Origin: Pseudomonas triclosanedens
Lineage (GTDB): Bacteria > Pseudomonadota > Gammaproteobacteria > Pseudomonadales > Pseudomonadaceae
Direction of reading: 5' to 3'
DNA: 64,000 nucleotides
NCBI RefSeq assembly: GCF_026686735.1
Contig: NZ_CP113432.1
Span: forward strand, 4,887,001-4,951,000
Position numbers and translations under genes: made by a program. The notes beneath the pieces were generated by a model. The model saw only the letters and a list, made by a program, of their open reading frames with translations, did no database searches and had not been told where the DNA came from. Within the stretch, counting starts at the first letter, position 1. Every line of letters starts with the position of its first letter. This document shows, piece after piece, positions 16,847 through 26,231 of the stretch.

Positions 16847-18369
16847 CAGGCGTACTCCTCGTTGCGAGCGCCACGCCCGCGGACAGGCTCGGCACGCTCC
16901 TGTCCCAGGCGCCAGGCCAGGAAGGCGCACAACGCGCCAATCAGCAGCAGGCCAAGCTCGATGCCTGCCATCAACCAATCGCTCTCGGCGATACGAGTCG
17001 TCAAGCGGCCGGGCTCAGGCCCGAACAGGCCAAGCACCGGCAGCAACAGCGCCAAACCAGCCATCGCGCCGCACTGCTCGCGAGCCATGCCCCGCCCGCC
17101 ACGGCGCCACAGCGCATGGGCCAGCGCCAGCAACCAAGCCGCCACGAACGCGGTCGCCTCCCAGCGCTCACGCCCGGCCATCTCGACAGGCAGCAGGCGC
17201 GATACCGCCAGCAACCCCAGCGAGGCCAACGGCAGCCCGCCGCACACCGCGCCATTGAGCACCCGCACCAGTACAACGCCCCGATGCCCGCGCGCCTCGC
17301 GCTTGCTCACCCAGACCTGCAGACCGCCGAAGACCATCGTGCAGCCCACCAGGCCGAGCAGGAAGTACATCACCCGCAACAGCTCGTTGCCGAACTGCGC
17401 CATGTGCAAGCCGGTCAGCCAGGCATAGGTGTGATAACCGGGCTTGTAGGGCGGCTGCACATGCAGCAGCGCTCCCGTGCCGGAATCGAACGACACCGTG
17501 CGCTGGTCGTTCACCATGCTGCGGTCGACGGCGCGACGGATCTGGACCATCGCCGCCGCGTCGTTGGGGTGCTCGATATTGATCCAGCCGACCTGGCTGT
17601 CGTCGCCCCAGGCTTCGTGTGCCTTGGTGATCATGCGATCGATGGATTTCGGTGGCTTGGCCGGCTTGCCCAGTTCTTCGCGGTCGAAGGCGCCCTGCAC
17701 TTCATGGAAGAAGTGTTCGGCGTCGTTCTTGTAGGCGACCTTGATGCCTGCGGTCATATAGAAGGTGATGAAGATCGCCAGCCCGGTGTAGGCCATGAGC
17801 AGGTGGAACGGCAGGCCGAGCACGCCGAGGACGTTGTGCGCATCGAGCCAGGCGCGCTGCTTGGCGGCCTTGGGCCGCAGGGTGAAGAAGTCCTTGAAGA
17901 TGCGCCGGTGGACGATCGCGCCGCTGACCAGCGCCACCAGCATGAAGACCCCGGCGATGCCGACGGTATAGAGGCCGAGCATGCCGCCGTGAAGTTCGTA
18001 GTGCAGTTCGAGGAAGAAGTTGCCGCCCACGGTCCCGGGCAGCACCTGGCCGGACTGCGCGTCGACCAGGAAGGACTGGAACTCGCCCAGGTCGGCGGGC
18101 TCCCAGCCTGCAGTCCAGTAGGGCATACGCTCGGTGGGCGGGTGCATCCAGTAGCCGTGGGCCTTGGGCGCACGCTCGACGATCAGGTCGCGAATCCGGT
18201 CGGCGCCAACCTGCACCTGCTCCAGCCTCTGCAGTTGCGGGGTCATCCAGCGGGTGAGTTCCTTGTCGAACACCGCGACGGTCCCGGAGAACAGCACGAC
18301 GAACAGGATCCAGCTTATCAGCAGGCCGCTCCAGGTATGCAGACCGGACATGGACTGGCGCAGGCTCAT
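16846..18369 (-). CDS. PepSY-associated TM-helix protein (putative inner-membrane ferric-siderophore reductase type)
   Basis: The 507-residue product has an N-terminal helix (about 14-36), PepSY-type periplasmic regions, and several further helices near 138-160, 190-215 and 340-470. The opening HTWSGLLISWILFVVLFSGT with its histidine is typical of PepSY-TM proteins, whose conserved histidines bind haem. Relatives such as P. aeruginosa FoxB act in siderophore-iron use at the inner membrane. It sits between DUF3649 and DUF3325 genes with overlaps on both sides, under a Fur-box-like sequence. The biochemical role here is inferred. Confidence 0.82.
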   Translation of the reverse strand: MSLRQSMSGLHTWSGLLISWILFVVLFSGTVAVFDKELTRWMTPQLQRLEQVQVGADRIRDLIVERAPKAHGYWMHPPTERMPYWTAGWEPADLGEFQSFLVDAQSGQVLPGTVGGNFFLELHYELHGGMLGLYTVGIAGVFMLVALVSGAIVHRRIFKDFFTLRPKAAKQRAWLDAHNVLGVLGLPFHLLMAYTGLAIFITFYMTAGIKVAYKNDAEHFFHEVQGAFDREELGKPAKPPKSIDRMITKAHEAWGDDSQVGWINIEHPNDAAAMVQIRRAVDRSMVNDQRTVSFDSGTGALLHVQPPYKPGYHTYAWLTGLHMAQFGNELLRVMYFLLGLVGCTMVFGGLQVWVSKREARGHRGVVLVRVLNGAVCGGLPLASLGLLAVSRLLPVEMAGRERWEATAFVAAWLLALAHALWRRGGRGMAREQCGAMAGLALLLPVLGLFGPEPGRLTTRIAESDWLMAGIELGLLLIGALCAFLAWRLGQERAEPVRGRGARNEEYA

Positions 18370-18653
18370 GGGCGCACTCCGTAGCCGGTTGGCAGGAAGG
18401 CCGCTACGCCGAGCAGGACGCTGAGCGCCAGTGGCACCCAGACGGCACGCCAGGGGCTGCGGGCGCCGAACGCGTAGATGATCGCGGCGACCCAGACGAT
18501 GAAGCAGGCCAGGCTGGCGAGGGAAACGCGATCAGGCCGCGACATCGGCAGGTAGACGCTGAGGAATGCGGTTGCGGCATAGGCCAGGGCATAACCGCCG
18601 AGCACGGCGCTGACAATGCGCGCGGCAACGGCGCCGGCGGGATGGACAGTCAT
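18366..18653 (-). CDS. DUF3649-family iron-uptake-associated membrane protein
   Basis: The product is 95 residues with three predicted helices (about 8-30, 38-56 and 66-88). Small DUF3649 proteins typically precede PepSY and DUF3325 genes in iron-regulated clusters, as here. ATG 18653 is preceded by AGGGG about nine bases upstream. A longer start at 18695 lacks such a site. The stop overlaps the PepSY start by four bases (18366-18369). It is the first gene of the three-gene operon and lies 107 bases downstream of the Fur-like site. Confidence 0.7.
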   Translation of the reverse strand: MTVHPAGAVAARIVSAVLGGYALAYAATAFLSVYLPMSRPDRVSLASLACFIVWVAAIIYAFGARSPWRAVWVPLALSVLLGVAAFLPTGYGVRP

Positions 18654-18759
18654 GCAGCCAGCCCCTGGAGCGGGCGGCGCGAAAGAGAAGCGCACATGGG
18701 TTGGGTAGGTCCTGGGAGCTCCGCGCGGTGAGCGGAGGTGAATGAAAGACAGGATTATA

Positions 18760-18774
18760 TGATATTGCTTCTCA
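18760..18774. promoter_or_regulatory. Fur-box-like site before the DUF3649-PepSY-DUF3325 operon
   Basis: TGATATTGCTTCTCA matches the 7-1-7 Fur consensus (TGATAAT, one base, ATTATCA) at 11 of 14 positions by my count. It sits in an AT-rich island upstream of three genes of iron-linked families, so iron repression is likely. Confidence 0.55.
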
Positions 18775-18785
18775 GTTGAAAGAAA

Positions 18786-19373
18786 TCACTCCGGTACGCG
18801 GTCAGGCGTCTCGTCGGAAATTCGTTGCACGTTGTATCGACCGGAAACGTCCATTGCGCGCAACAGCGCATTCATCGCCCGATTGGCTTCGGTGAGCATG
18901 CCGGGTGCCGGCTCACCCGGCAGAATGCGTGAGTGACCGATGGTCAGCTCCACGGCGGCGACCACCTCGCCCTGCTCGAAGAGGTACTCGTACAGGAGCA
19001 GGAGGTCGGTTCCGGGCAGGTCCTTGAAATCGGCGATGCGCCGCAACACGTTGATCCCGCCGACGATCCAGTCGAGGCTGTCGGCGAACTCCAGCACAGC
19101 CAGCGTCCAGGTCTGGGTCGCCTCGTCGTAATGGTTGCATGCCGGCGAACGCAGGTGCCCTCGCCAGCCAGTAATCCATGCCGCCGCACAGGTGCCCTCC
19201 CCCAGCTCGCACAGTTCCGGCCAGGTGAACGGAGTGCGCCACTTGCGATGGTCCTGCAACCACTGCCGCAGATCCTCGAATTCGGTCGCGGCCCCCGCCT
19301 CGCTGCGCAGAAACTCGTCCAGCCGCTCGCGGCTGATGGCAACTCGCAGGTACAACTGACACGGCTCGCCCAT
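18786..19373 (-). CDS. Hypothetical cytosolic protein
   Basis: The product is 195 residues, acidic and soluble, with no signal peptide or membrane helix. The segment EYLFEQGEVVAAVELTIGHSRIL and several tryptophans (HRKWRTPFTWPELC) are visible but point to no family I recognise. GGAG eight bases upstream supports the ATG at 19373. In-frame codons further upstream lack a ribosome site. It lies between an iron-type operon and a broken TonB-receptor gene on the same strand, but is separated from both by non-coding gaps. Function unknown. Confidence 0.65.
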   Translation of the reverse strand: MGEPCQLYLRVAISRERLDEFLRSEAGAATEFEDLRQWLQDHRKWRTPFTWPELCELGEGTCAAAWITGWRGHLRSPACNHYDEATQTWTLAVLEFADSLDWIVGGINVLRRIADFKDLPGTDLLLLYEYLFEQGEVVAAVELTIGHSRILPGEPAPGMLTEANRAMNALLRAMDVSGRYNVQRISDETPDRVPE

Positions 19374-19539
19374 AGTGCTTACTCCTGCTCGGTATCCGAT
19401 ATGACGGACAGCGTGTTCTGCCTGCCGCCAGACGGCCATCCTAGAGACAGGGGCACCGCCCTTCTGCCGGCCTTGTTCGTTAAACCAGTCGTACTTTTCC
19501 GATTAACCCTGGCCACCAGTCGATATCCTGCCGACCGGC

Positions 19540-20666
19540 TCACCAACGGTACGTCGCGCTGCCGATGACGTTGCGGCCGTTGCCGAAGACGCAGCGAGTC
19601 GCGTCGTAGCAGCCGGCGATGTACTCGCGGTCAGTCAGATTGGTGGCGTTGACCGCGAAGCGCCAAGGCCCGGTGTCGTAATGCACGACGGCGTCGAGCA
19701 GGGTGTAGCCCGGCACATTCAGCGAGTTGTCCGGGGTCCCCGGACTGCGGCCGCTGTAGCGCCCGCCGGCACCGAAACCGAGCCCTTTCAGCCCACCGTC
19801 GCGCAGTGTGTAGTCGGCCCAGAACGAGGCGATGTTGCGCGGTGTGGGAATGCTGATCGGCGTCTTGCCGTCGCTTTCGTCGTTGGCCTTGGTGATCTTT
19901 ACATCCTGGCAGGTATAGGTGGCGATCATGTTCAGTTCATCGCTCAGGCTCGCCACACCCTCCAGTTCCAGGCCGCGGGAGCGTGCCTCGCCGGACTGCA
20001 CGCTGCTGTTGAGGTGGGTCGGATCGGTATCGGGGGTCAGCACGTTGCGCTGGGTGATCTCGAATATGGCGGCGCTGACCGAGCTGTCCGAGCCCTTGGG
20101 CTGGAACTTCACGCCCGCCTCGTACTGCCTGGCCTTGGTCGGGTCGAAGGGTTTGCCGTGGTAGTCGGTACCCGAGTTCGCTGTGAAGCCTTCGCTGTAG
20201 CTCACGTAAGGGGCAAGCCCGTTGTCCGCGAGATACACCAGCCCTACCCGGCCCCTTTTGGATCTTCCTCGGCCTCGCCGATGATGGTCTGCGACTTCAT
20301 CTCCAGCGCGCCTTCGGTGGCGCTGCGCTGCAAGCGATAGCTGCCGTCGGCGCTGGCCTCGGCGGACAGCCCGCTGCCGGACAGCAGGACGGCGAACCCG
20401 GCTTCCACCGAATAGTCGCCGTCCAGCCCCGAGCTGCGCAGTTCGCGGGTCAGCGACGGGTCGAATGACAGCAGCACCCCGGCCTGGCGGGCATAGGCGT
20501 TGAGTGCGTCCTCCAGGGCGCCGTGCGGCACACTGAAGTGCTGTGCCGCCAGTGCGGCGAGCAGCGCTTGGCCCGGTAACAGCGACACTCCGGCGATCAG
20601 ACCGAAGGCGGCGATGTGCAACGCGCGAGTCAGGGGGCGAAAGCGCGCGGGAGATACGGCGAGCAT
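19540..20666 (-). pseudogene. TonB-dependent siderophore receptor with internal deletion and frame change
   Basis: The start at 20666 opens a signal peptide and an STN (secretin/TonB N-terminal) domain, with FSVPHGALEDALNAYARQAGVLLSFDP near residues 44-70. This frame runs into a stop at 20244, just after GEAEEDPKG. From about 20255 leftwards another frame gives the last 230 or so residues of a ferric-siderophore receptor barrel, from GRVGLVYLADNGLAPYVSYSEGF to the terminal SATYRW, with the usual terminal aromatic. The plug and most of the barrel, roughly 400-450 residues, are missing. Intact relatives (FoxA, FiuA, FpvA types) have about 800 residues. No sigma/anti-sigma pair is adjacent. A non-functional remnant is likely. 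Confidence 0.85.
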
Positions 20667-20743
20667 GGCGTTTCCTTGGTTCGGATGAGCGGGATTGCAC
20701 AGAGGCCGAACGACGAAGGAAAACCTGCAGGGCGATCGGAAAC

Positions 20744-22150
20744 TTATTGCGAGCAGTGCCCTCGCACCTGCTCCATTGCCCTCTCCAGCCCGTCGAAGAC
20801 ACGCGGCGAAAGGCATTGGGCGACATTGAAGCGCAGGAAACCGGTGGCGCTCTGGCTGAGGCTGAAGACGTTGCCCGGCGCCAGCACCAGGTTGTCCGCC
20901 AGCGCCGCGCGGGACACTTGGGCGGCATCCAGGTCGCCCGGCAGGCGGGCCCAGACGAAGATGCCACCGCGTGGCTCCAGCCACGGCTGGATATCCAGCC
21001 GGCGCAGGCGCCCCAGGGTTTCGCCCATCGCGTCGGCCAGGCGGGCGCGCAGGCTGTCGAGATGGCGCCGGTAGCTACCCTTGCGCAACAGCTCGAAGAG
21101 CAGCTCGGCGCTGAACGGGCTGTTGCCGAAGCTGGTGGCCAGTTTCAGGTCCACCAGGCGTTCGCACCATTCGGGCTTGGTGGCGATGTAGCCACAACGG
21201 ACCGAAGCGGACAGCGTCTTGGAGAAACTGCCGACCTGAATCACCCGCTCCAGCCCATCGAAGGCCGACAGGCGCGGCGAACTCTCGTGCTCGAAGTCGG
21301 CGAAGATGTCGTCCTCGACGATCAGCAGGTCATGGGCCTCGGCGAGCTTGAGCAGACGATGGGCGACCAGCGGCGAGAGCACTGCGCCGGTCGGGTTGTG
21401 GAAGGCTGAGTTGGTGATGTACAGGCGTGGCCGATGCTGCTCCAGCAGCGCCGCCATGACGGCCACGTCGGGGCCGCTGGGCGTATGGGGAACCCCCACC
21501 ACCTGTACCCGATGGGCGCGCAGCAGCGCCTGGAAATTGAAATAGCCGGGATCATCCACCAGCACGCAGTCACCCGGTTCCAGAAGGAAGCGGCAGACCA
21601 GATCGATAGCCTGGGTGCCGCTGTCGGTGAGCACCACCTGCTGAGGTCCGACCGGCACGCCGTAATCCGCAAGGCGTCGCGCCAGTTGCTCGCGCAGGCC
21701 CGCGTGACCGTATGGGCGGCCGTACTCCAGCAGGCTCGACTGTGGCGCACGGGCGATCTGCCGCAGCGCACGGCGCAGCTCATCGTCCGGCAGCCACGAC
21801 GGCGGCAGCCAGCCACAACCAGGCTTGAGCGAGGTATCGGCGGCCTCCAGCGATTGCCGGGATATCCACAGTGGATCGATGCTGCGGTCCAGCGCCGGGC
21901 CGATTTCCGCCAGCGACAACGGCGGCGCATGGCCGCTGACATAGAAGCCCGAGCCACGCCGGGAGGCGATGATGCCGTCGGCGGCGAGCCGGTCATAGGC
22001 TTCCACCACCGTCGTCTTGGACACCCCCAACTGTTCCGACAACCGGCGTATCGACGGCAAGCGCTCGCCGGGAATCAATGCCCGCGCCGCCAGGCGCTCC
22101 TGTACATGGCGGGTGACATCGTCGACTCGCGTACTCTTCGGCCTGGCCAT
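20744..22150 (-). CDS. MocR-type regulator (GntR winged helix fused to aminotransferase domain)
   Basis: The 468-residue product has an N-terminal GntR winged helix (about 1-75, LPSIRRLSEQLGVSKTTVVEAYDRLAADG) and a fold-type-I aminotransferase domain (about 110-460). GSFSKTLS gives Lys311 as the likely PLP Schiff-base residue. NSAFHNPTGA and EDDIFADFE are conserved PLP-site stretches. MocR proteins sense PLP with an amino compound and control neighbouring genes. It is divergent from a DMT transporter, the likely target. Paired TGTACC repeats lie between them. The ligand is unknown. Confidence 0.92.
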   Translation of the reverse strand: MARPKSTRVDDVTRHVQERLAARALIPGERLPSIRRLSEQLGVSKTTVVEAYDRLAADGIIASRRGSGFYVSGHAPPLSLAEIGPALDRSIDPLWISRQSLEAADTSLKPGCGWLPPSWLPDDELRRALRQIARAPQSSLLEYGRPYGHAGLREQLARRLADYGVPVGPQQVVLTDSGTQAIDLVCRFLLEPGDCVLVDDPGYFNFQALLRAHRVQVVGVPHTPSGPDVAVMAALLEQHRPRLYITNSAFHNPTGAVLSPLVAHRLLKLAEAHDLLIVEDDIFADFEHESSPRLSAFDGLERVIQVGSFSKTLSASVRCGYIATKPEWCERLVDLKLATSFGNSPFSAELLFELLRKGSYRRHLDSLRARLADAMGETLGRLRRLDIQPWLEPRGGIFVWARLPGDLDAAQVSRAALADNLVLAPGNVFSLSQSATGFLRFNVAQCLSPRVFDGLERAMEQVRGHCSQ

Positions 22151-22161
22151 GCACCCTCGAC

Positions 22162-22202
22162 TGTACCGGGATAATTTACGGACAGTTTGCGCAAATTGTA
22201 CC
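22162..22202. promoter_or_regulatory. Paired TGTACC direct repeats, candidate MocR site
   Basis: TGTACC occurs at 22162 and again at 22197, 35 bases apart, in the 121-base gap between the MocR gene and the divergent transporter. MocR regulators usually bind spaced direct repeats. The repeats are short, so chance is possible. Confidence 0.35.
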
Positions 22203-22271
22203 TTTCTGTCACTGGTCCATCGTCGCCCCGGAGATCATCCTCACGGCTCGATACTTGTGAGATGAATCCTC

Positions 22272-23153
22272 ATGAACGGCAACACAGCCATGAACGGTAA
22301 CCTGGGCGGCTGGCTCAGTGGTTTTCTCGGTGTCCTCATATTCAGCGGCTCATTGCCGGCAACCAGAGTGGCGGTGGCCGACTTCGACCCCACCTTCCTC
22401 ACCCTCGCCCGCGCCAGCATCGCGGGCCTGCTGGCGGCGGCGATCCTCGTCGTGCTGCGGCAACGGCTGCCGGCACGCAAGGACCTGATGCCGCTGCTGG
22501 TGGTCGCAGGCGGCGTGGTGGTCGGCTTCCCCCTGCTCACTGCCCTGGCCCTGCAGCACGTCAGCTCCGCGCATGCCATCGTCTTCGTCGGCCTGTTGCC
22601 GCTGGCCACCGCGCTGTTCGGCGTAGTGCGCGCAGGCGAGAAACCACGCCCGGCCTTCTGGATCTGCTCGCTGCTGGGCAGTTCGGTGGTGGCCGGCTTC
22701 GCACTGTCGCAGAGCGGCGCGGGCAATTTCGCCGGCGACCTGCTGATGCTCGCCGCCGTGGCGGTCTGCGGCCTGGGCTACGCCGAGGGCGGTCGCATCG
22801 CCCGTCACCTGGGCAGTTGGCAAGTGATCTGCTGGGTACTGGTGCTGTCCCTCCCGCTGATGCTGCCGCTGGCGTGGTACACGCAACCGGCGACGTTCAC
22901 CGGCGCCAGTTGGCCAGCCTGGTTGAGCCTGGGCTACGTGTCACTGTTCAGCATGCTGATCGGCTTCTTCTTCTGGTACCACGGGCTGGCCACAGGCGGT
23001 ATCGCCGCGGTTGGCCAGTTGCAACTGCTGCAGCCGTTCTTCGGCCTGGCGCTGGCCGGCCTGTTGCTGCACGAGCAGGTCAGCCCGCTGATGGCCGGCG
23101 CTACCATCGCGGTGGTGCTGTGCGTCGCCGGAGCCAGGCGCTTCGCCCGCTGA
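22272..23153 (+). CDS. EamA/DMT-family transporter
   Basis: The 293-residue product has ten hydrophobic helices in two EamA halves, with FWYHGLATGGIAAVGQLQLLQPFF in the second half as a family hallmark. It probably exports a small amino compound. The divergent MocR gene points to an amino-acid-like or vitamin B6-linked substrate, but this is inference. The chosen ATG is at 22272; a second in-frame ATG six codons later would also fit. Confidence 0.85.
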   Translation: MNGNTAMNGNLGGWLSGFLGVLIFSGSLPATRVAVADFDPTFLTLARASIAGLLAAAILVVLRQRLPARKDLMPLLVVAGGVVVGFPLLTALALQHVSSAHAIVFVGLLPLATALFGVVRAGEKPRPAFWICSLLGSSVVAGFALSQSGAGNFAGDLLMLAAVAVCGLGYAEGGRIARHLGSWQVICWVLVLSLPLMLPLAWYTQPATFTGASWPAWLSLGYVSLFSMLIGFFFWYHGLATGGIAAVGQLQLLQPFFGLALAGLLLHEQVSPLMAGATIAVVLCVAGARRFAR

Positions 23154-23293
23154 ACGCCGGTTTCCCTGAGCCCGCCCGCCCAACTGCCGGAAGGCAACTG
23201 GTCGTGGGCGGACTCGTACGCGTCCCGCCCGAGAATTTTCGCGGTATCATCGGGCGTTTGCGTACTCGGCTGGATCGCCGGAAGGAAACTCGG

Positions 23294-25675
23294 ATGAAGC
23301 CACCCGCCGAATCCCCACTGCCCGCCACGGAGCGCGACGAGCTTGCGCCACGGCCACGCCTGACCCTGGGCAGCCACGTGCACAGCGGCTTCGACCTGCG
23401 CAGCGGGCGAATGCAGAACATCTCCCGGCACCGCGCCGCGCTGGCGTTCCTGTATGGCGACATGCCGGTATCCGGTAGCGTGACGCCACGCTCGGGCCGC
23501 GAGATACGGGTGTTCCGCGATGACCGCATCGTCCGCGTCAGTCGCCAGTTGGAGCAGGAGAACGCCTGGCGCCTCGAACTGCGCGAACTGGGCTTCAAAC
23601 CGGCGATGCGCCGCAGCGATGCGCTGGAGGACGGCGCCGGAGAGATGTTCGAGCTGCCCGACGACGCCACCTGGCAGAGCTTCATGCGCGAAGGGCTGCC
23701 GCGACTGCGCGAGCAGGGCTGGGAAATAGATATCCGTCCCGAGTTCGTCTTCGACCTTACGCCGGTGGAGAACTGGTACGCCGAGATCGAAGAAGCCGAG
23801 GATCGCCAGTGGTTCGACCTGGAACTGGGCATCGAGGTCGATGGCCGGCGCATCAGCCTGCTGCCGGCGCTGATCGAGCTGATCCGGCGCACCCCGGCGC
23901 TGCTCGACCCGATAGCCCTCGCCCGCCATGCCGACAATGAACAACTGGTACTGCGCCTGGATGCCGGGCGCAACCCGGTCCACACCTGGCAGACCGCTTC
24001 CGACCGCCCACTGCGGGTTTCCCTGCCGTTCGGCAAGCTCAAGCCGCTGCTCGGCACGCTGTCGGAGTTCTACCTGGGCGAACAACCGCCGGTGCGCCGC
24101 CTGCGCATGGGCGCCCCGGACGCAGCGCGGCTGTTCGAGCTGGAGGACCTGCCGCTGACCTGGCAGGGCGGCGAGCAATTGCGCGAAATCGCCCACCGCC
24201 TGCGCGACTACCGCGCCCGCCCGTCAGACATTCCCAGCGGCCTGAACGCCGAACTGCGCGCCTACCAGCATGAGGGCCTGAGCTGGATGCAGACGCTGCG
24301 CGAAGTCGGTGCCAGCGGCATCCTCGCGGACGACATGGGGCTGGGCAAGACGTTGCAGTCCCTCGCCCATATCCTGCTGGAAAAGCAGGCTGGCCGGCTG
24401 ACCACGCCAGCCCTGGTGATCATGCCAACCAGCCTGATCCCCAACTGGCTAGACGAAGCCGAGCGCTTCACTCCCGAGCTGCGCGTGCTGGCCCTGCACG
24501 GCGCCAGCCGGCGAAAGGCATTCGCGAAGATCGCCGAGCATGATCTGATCCTCACGACCTACGCCCTGCTGCCGCGCGACGCAGAGAAGCTCGCCCAGCA
24601 TGAGTATCACCTGTTGATCCTCGACGAGGCGCAGAACATCAAGAATGCCGGCACCAAGGCGGCCCAGGCTGCGCGCCACCTGCGCGCGCGCAACCGCCTG
24701 TGCCTGACCGGCACGCCGCTGGAAAACCACCTGGGCGAGCTGTGGTCGCTGTTCCACTTCCTGCTGCCGGGCTGGCTGGGCGATGCGCGCCAGTTCTCCA
24801 TCGACTACCGCACCCCCATCGAGCGCCACGGCGACCAGGCCCGGCTGGCCCACCTGGCCGCGCGCATCCGCCCATTCCTGCTGCGCCGTACCAAGGAACA
24901 GGTGGCTTCGGAGCTGCCGCCCAAGAGCGAGTTCATCCAGCACATCGAACTCAGCGAGGCCCAGCGAGACCTCTACGAAACCGTGCGCCTGGCACTGGAC
25001 CGCAAGGTGCGCGACGAGATCGCCCGGCGCGGCCTGGCGCGCAGCCGCATCATCATCCTCGAAGCGCTGCTCAAGCTGCGCCAGGTCTGCTGCGATATCC
25101 GCCTGGTGAACAAGGAAGCACCGCCCCCCACCGGCAAGTCGGCGCGCGCGGTGACTTCCGGCAAGCTGGTGTACCTGCTGGACATGCTCGAAGAACTGCT
25201 CGCCGAAGGCCGCCGCGTACTGGTGTTTTCGCAGTTCACCTCGATGCTCGCGCTGATCGGCGAAGCGCTGGCCGAACGCAACCTCGAATATGCGCTGCTG
25301 ACCGGCGATACCCGCGACCGCCGCGCGCCGGTGAAGAACTTCCAGGAAGGCCACGTGCCGCTGTTCCTGATCAGCCTGAAGGCCGGTGGCGTGGGGCTGA
25401 ACCTGACCGCCGCCGACACCGTGATCCACTACGACCCCTGGTGGAACCCCGCTGCGGAAAACCAGGCCAGCGACCGCGCTTACCGCATTGGTCAGGACAA
25501 GCCGGTGTTCGTCTACAAGCTGATCGCACGGGGTACGGTGGAAGAAAAGATCCAGTTGCTGCAGCGCGACAAGGCGGCGCTGGCCGCCGGCATCCTCGAA
25601 GGCTCGACCGGCGACTGGCAACTGGACGACGCGGATATCGACGCGCTGTTCGCACCGTTGCCCAAGGCCGTCTGA
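23294..25675 (+). CDS. SWI2/SNF2-family DEAD/DEAH helicase-like ATPase
   Basis: The 793-residue product has an N-terminal region of about 300 residues without a clear motif, then a SNF2 ATPase. Walker A is DDMGLGKT (346-353), motif II LDEAQN (Asp444-Gln447), TGTPLENHLGELWSLFHFL motif III, and the C-terminal lobe ends with QASDRAYRIGQ (724-734). Bacterial members are thought to act on RNA polymerase or DNA-protein complexes, as RapA does. The in-frame open stretch upstream to 22817 overlaps the DMT gene and is rejected. Many pseudomonad homologues carry an N-terminal SWIM zinc finger, and I see no such cysteine cluster here. Confidence 0.9.
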   Translation: MKPPAESPLPATERDELAPRPRLTLGSHVHSGFDLRSGRMQNISRHRAALAFLYGDMPVSGSVTPRSGREIRVFRDDRIVRVSRQLEQENAWRLELRELGFKPAMRRSDALEDGAGEMFELPDDATWQSFMREGLPRLREQGWEIDIRPEFVFDLTPVENWYAEIEEAEDRQWFDLELGIEVDGRRISLLPALIELIRRTPALLDPIALARHADNEQLVLRLDAGRNPVHTWQTASDRPLRVSLPFGKLKPLLGTLSEFYLGEQPPVRRLRMGAPDAARLFELEDLPLTWQGGEQLREIAHRLRDYRARPSDIPSGLNAELRAYQHEGLSWMQTLREVGASGILADDMGLGKTLQSLAHILLEKQAGRLTTPALVIMPTSLIPNWLDEAERFTPELRVLALHGASRRKAFAKIAEHDLILTTYALLPRDAEKLAQHEYHLLILDEAQNIKNAGTKAAQAARHLRARNRLCLTGTPLENHLGELWSLFHFLLPGWLGDARQFSIDYRTPIERHGDQARLAHLAARIRPFLLRRTKEQVASELPPKSEFIQHIELSEAQRDLYETVRLALDRKVRDEIARRGLARSRIIILEALLKLRQVCCDIRLVNKEAPPPTGKSARAVTSGKLVYLLDMLEELLAEGRRVLVFSQFTSMLALIGEALAERNLEYALLTGDTRDRRAPVKNFQEGHVPLFLISLKAGGVGLNLTAADTVIHYDPWWNPAAENQASDRAYRIGQDKPVFVYKLIARGTVEEKIQLLQRDKAALAAGILEGSTGDWQLDDADIDALFAPLPKAV

Positions 25676-25688
25676 ATCGCCGCGCCCC

Positions 25689-25780
25689 TGTAGGAGCGAG
25701 CGTGCTCGCGAACCCGCCCGGCGATGGTATTTCCCTGGAGCGCACCCTGCGCGCGGTCGCGGGCATGGCCTGCTCTTACA
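25689..25780. repeat. REPIN: two inverted Pseudomonas REP sequences
   Basis: TGTAGGAGCGAGCGTGCTCG begins the first REP at 25689-25713. The second, at 25756-25780, reads on the opposite strand as TGTAAGAGCAGGCCATGCCC. The two 25-base ends are inverted with about 42 bases between, the standard REPIN layout mobilised by RAYT transposases. No RAYT gene is in the window. Confidence 0.8.
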
Positions 25781-26231
25781 GAACATCCCGTCAGAGGTAC
25801 CGCTTTTGCAGGAGCAACTGTCTTTCTCTGAAAGTCCGTGCCTGTATTTCCCTCTCCCTAACCCTCTCCCTGAAGGGAGAGGGGACCGTATGGTGCAGGA
25901 TGAAACCTCAGCGTCAGCCGGCACGGAGAGCTCCCTCTCCCTTCGGAGCGGGGCGCGCAGCCAGGGCGGAGGGATAGGGCACGCCCCGGCGCGATGTTTC
26001 AGGTAGGAGCGAACTCTGTCCGCGAAATCCCACCCGCCCATCCGCTCAATCCGGCGCCCTCTCGCCCGCTTACACAAAAGAACCTTCCTACATCACCAGT
26101 GGAAATCCACTACATCGCCCAGCACGCGCCTATAGGAACCTACACCTGCGCCGACACAATGAGCCGGACCCGGCAGAGGCAGACGCCCCGGGCAAACCAG
26201 GACTCCCGTCGGCGCCCATGATTTCCCCTGT
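25781..26231. repeat. Remainder of a 595-base gene-free stretch: satellite hairpins and a third REP
   Basis: A perfect CCCTCTCCC / GGGAGAGGG hairpin lies at 25863-25884, with a related CTCCCTCTCCCTTCGGAG about 45 bases later. Both look like common pseudomonad intergenic elements. A further REP-like GTAGGAGCGAACTCTGTCC starts at 26003 and resembles the one at 16481. From about 26060 to 26230 the sequence is less repetitive and carries no convincing gene. Short frames here lack ribosome sites. Confidence 0.55.

Noticed and set aside
22817..23293. N-terminal extension of the SNF2 helicase
   Set aside because: It overlaps the DMT transporter gene in another frame; ATG 23294 has a purine-rich site just upstream.
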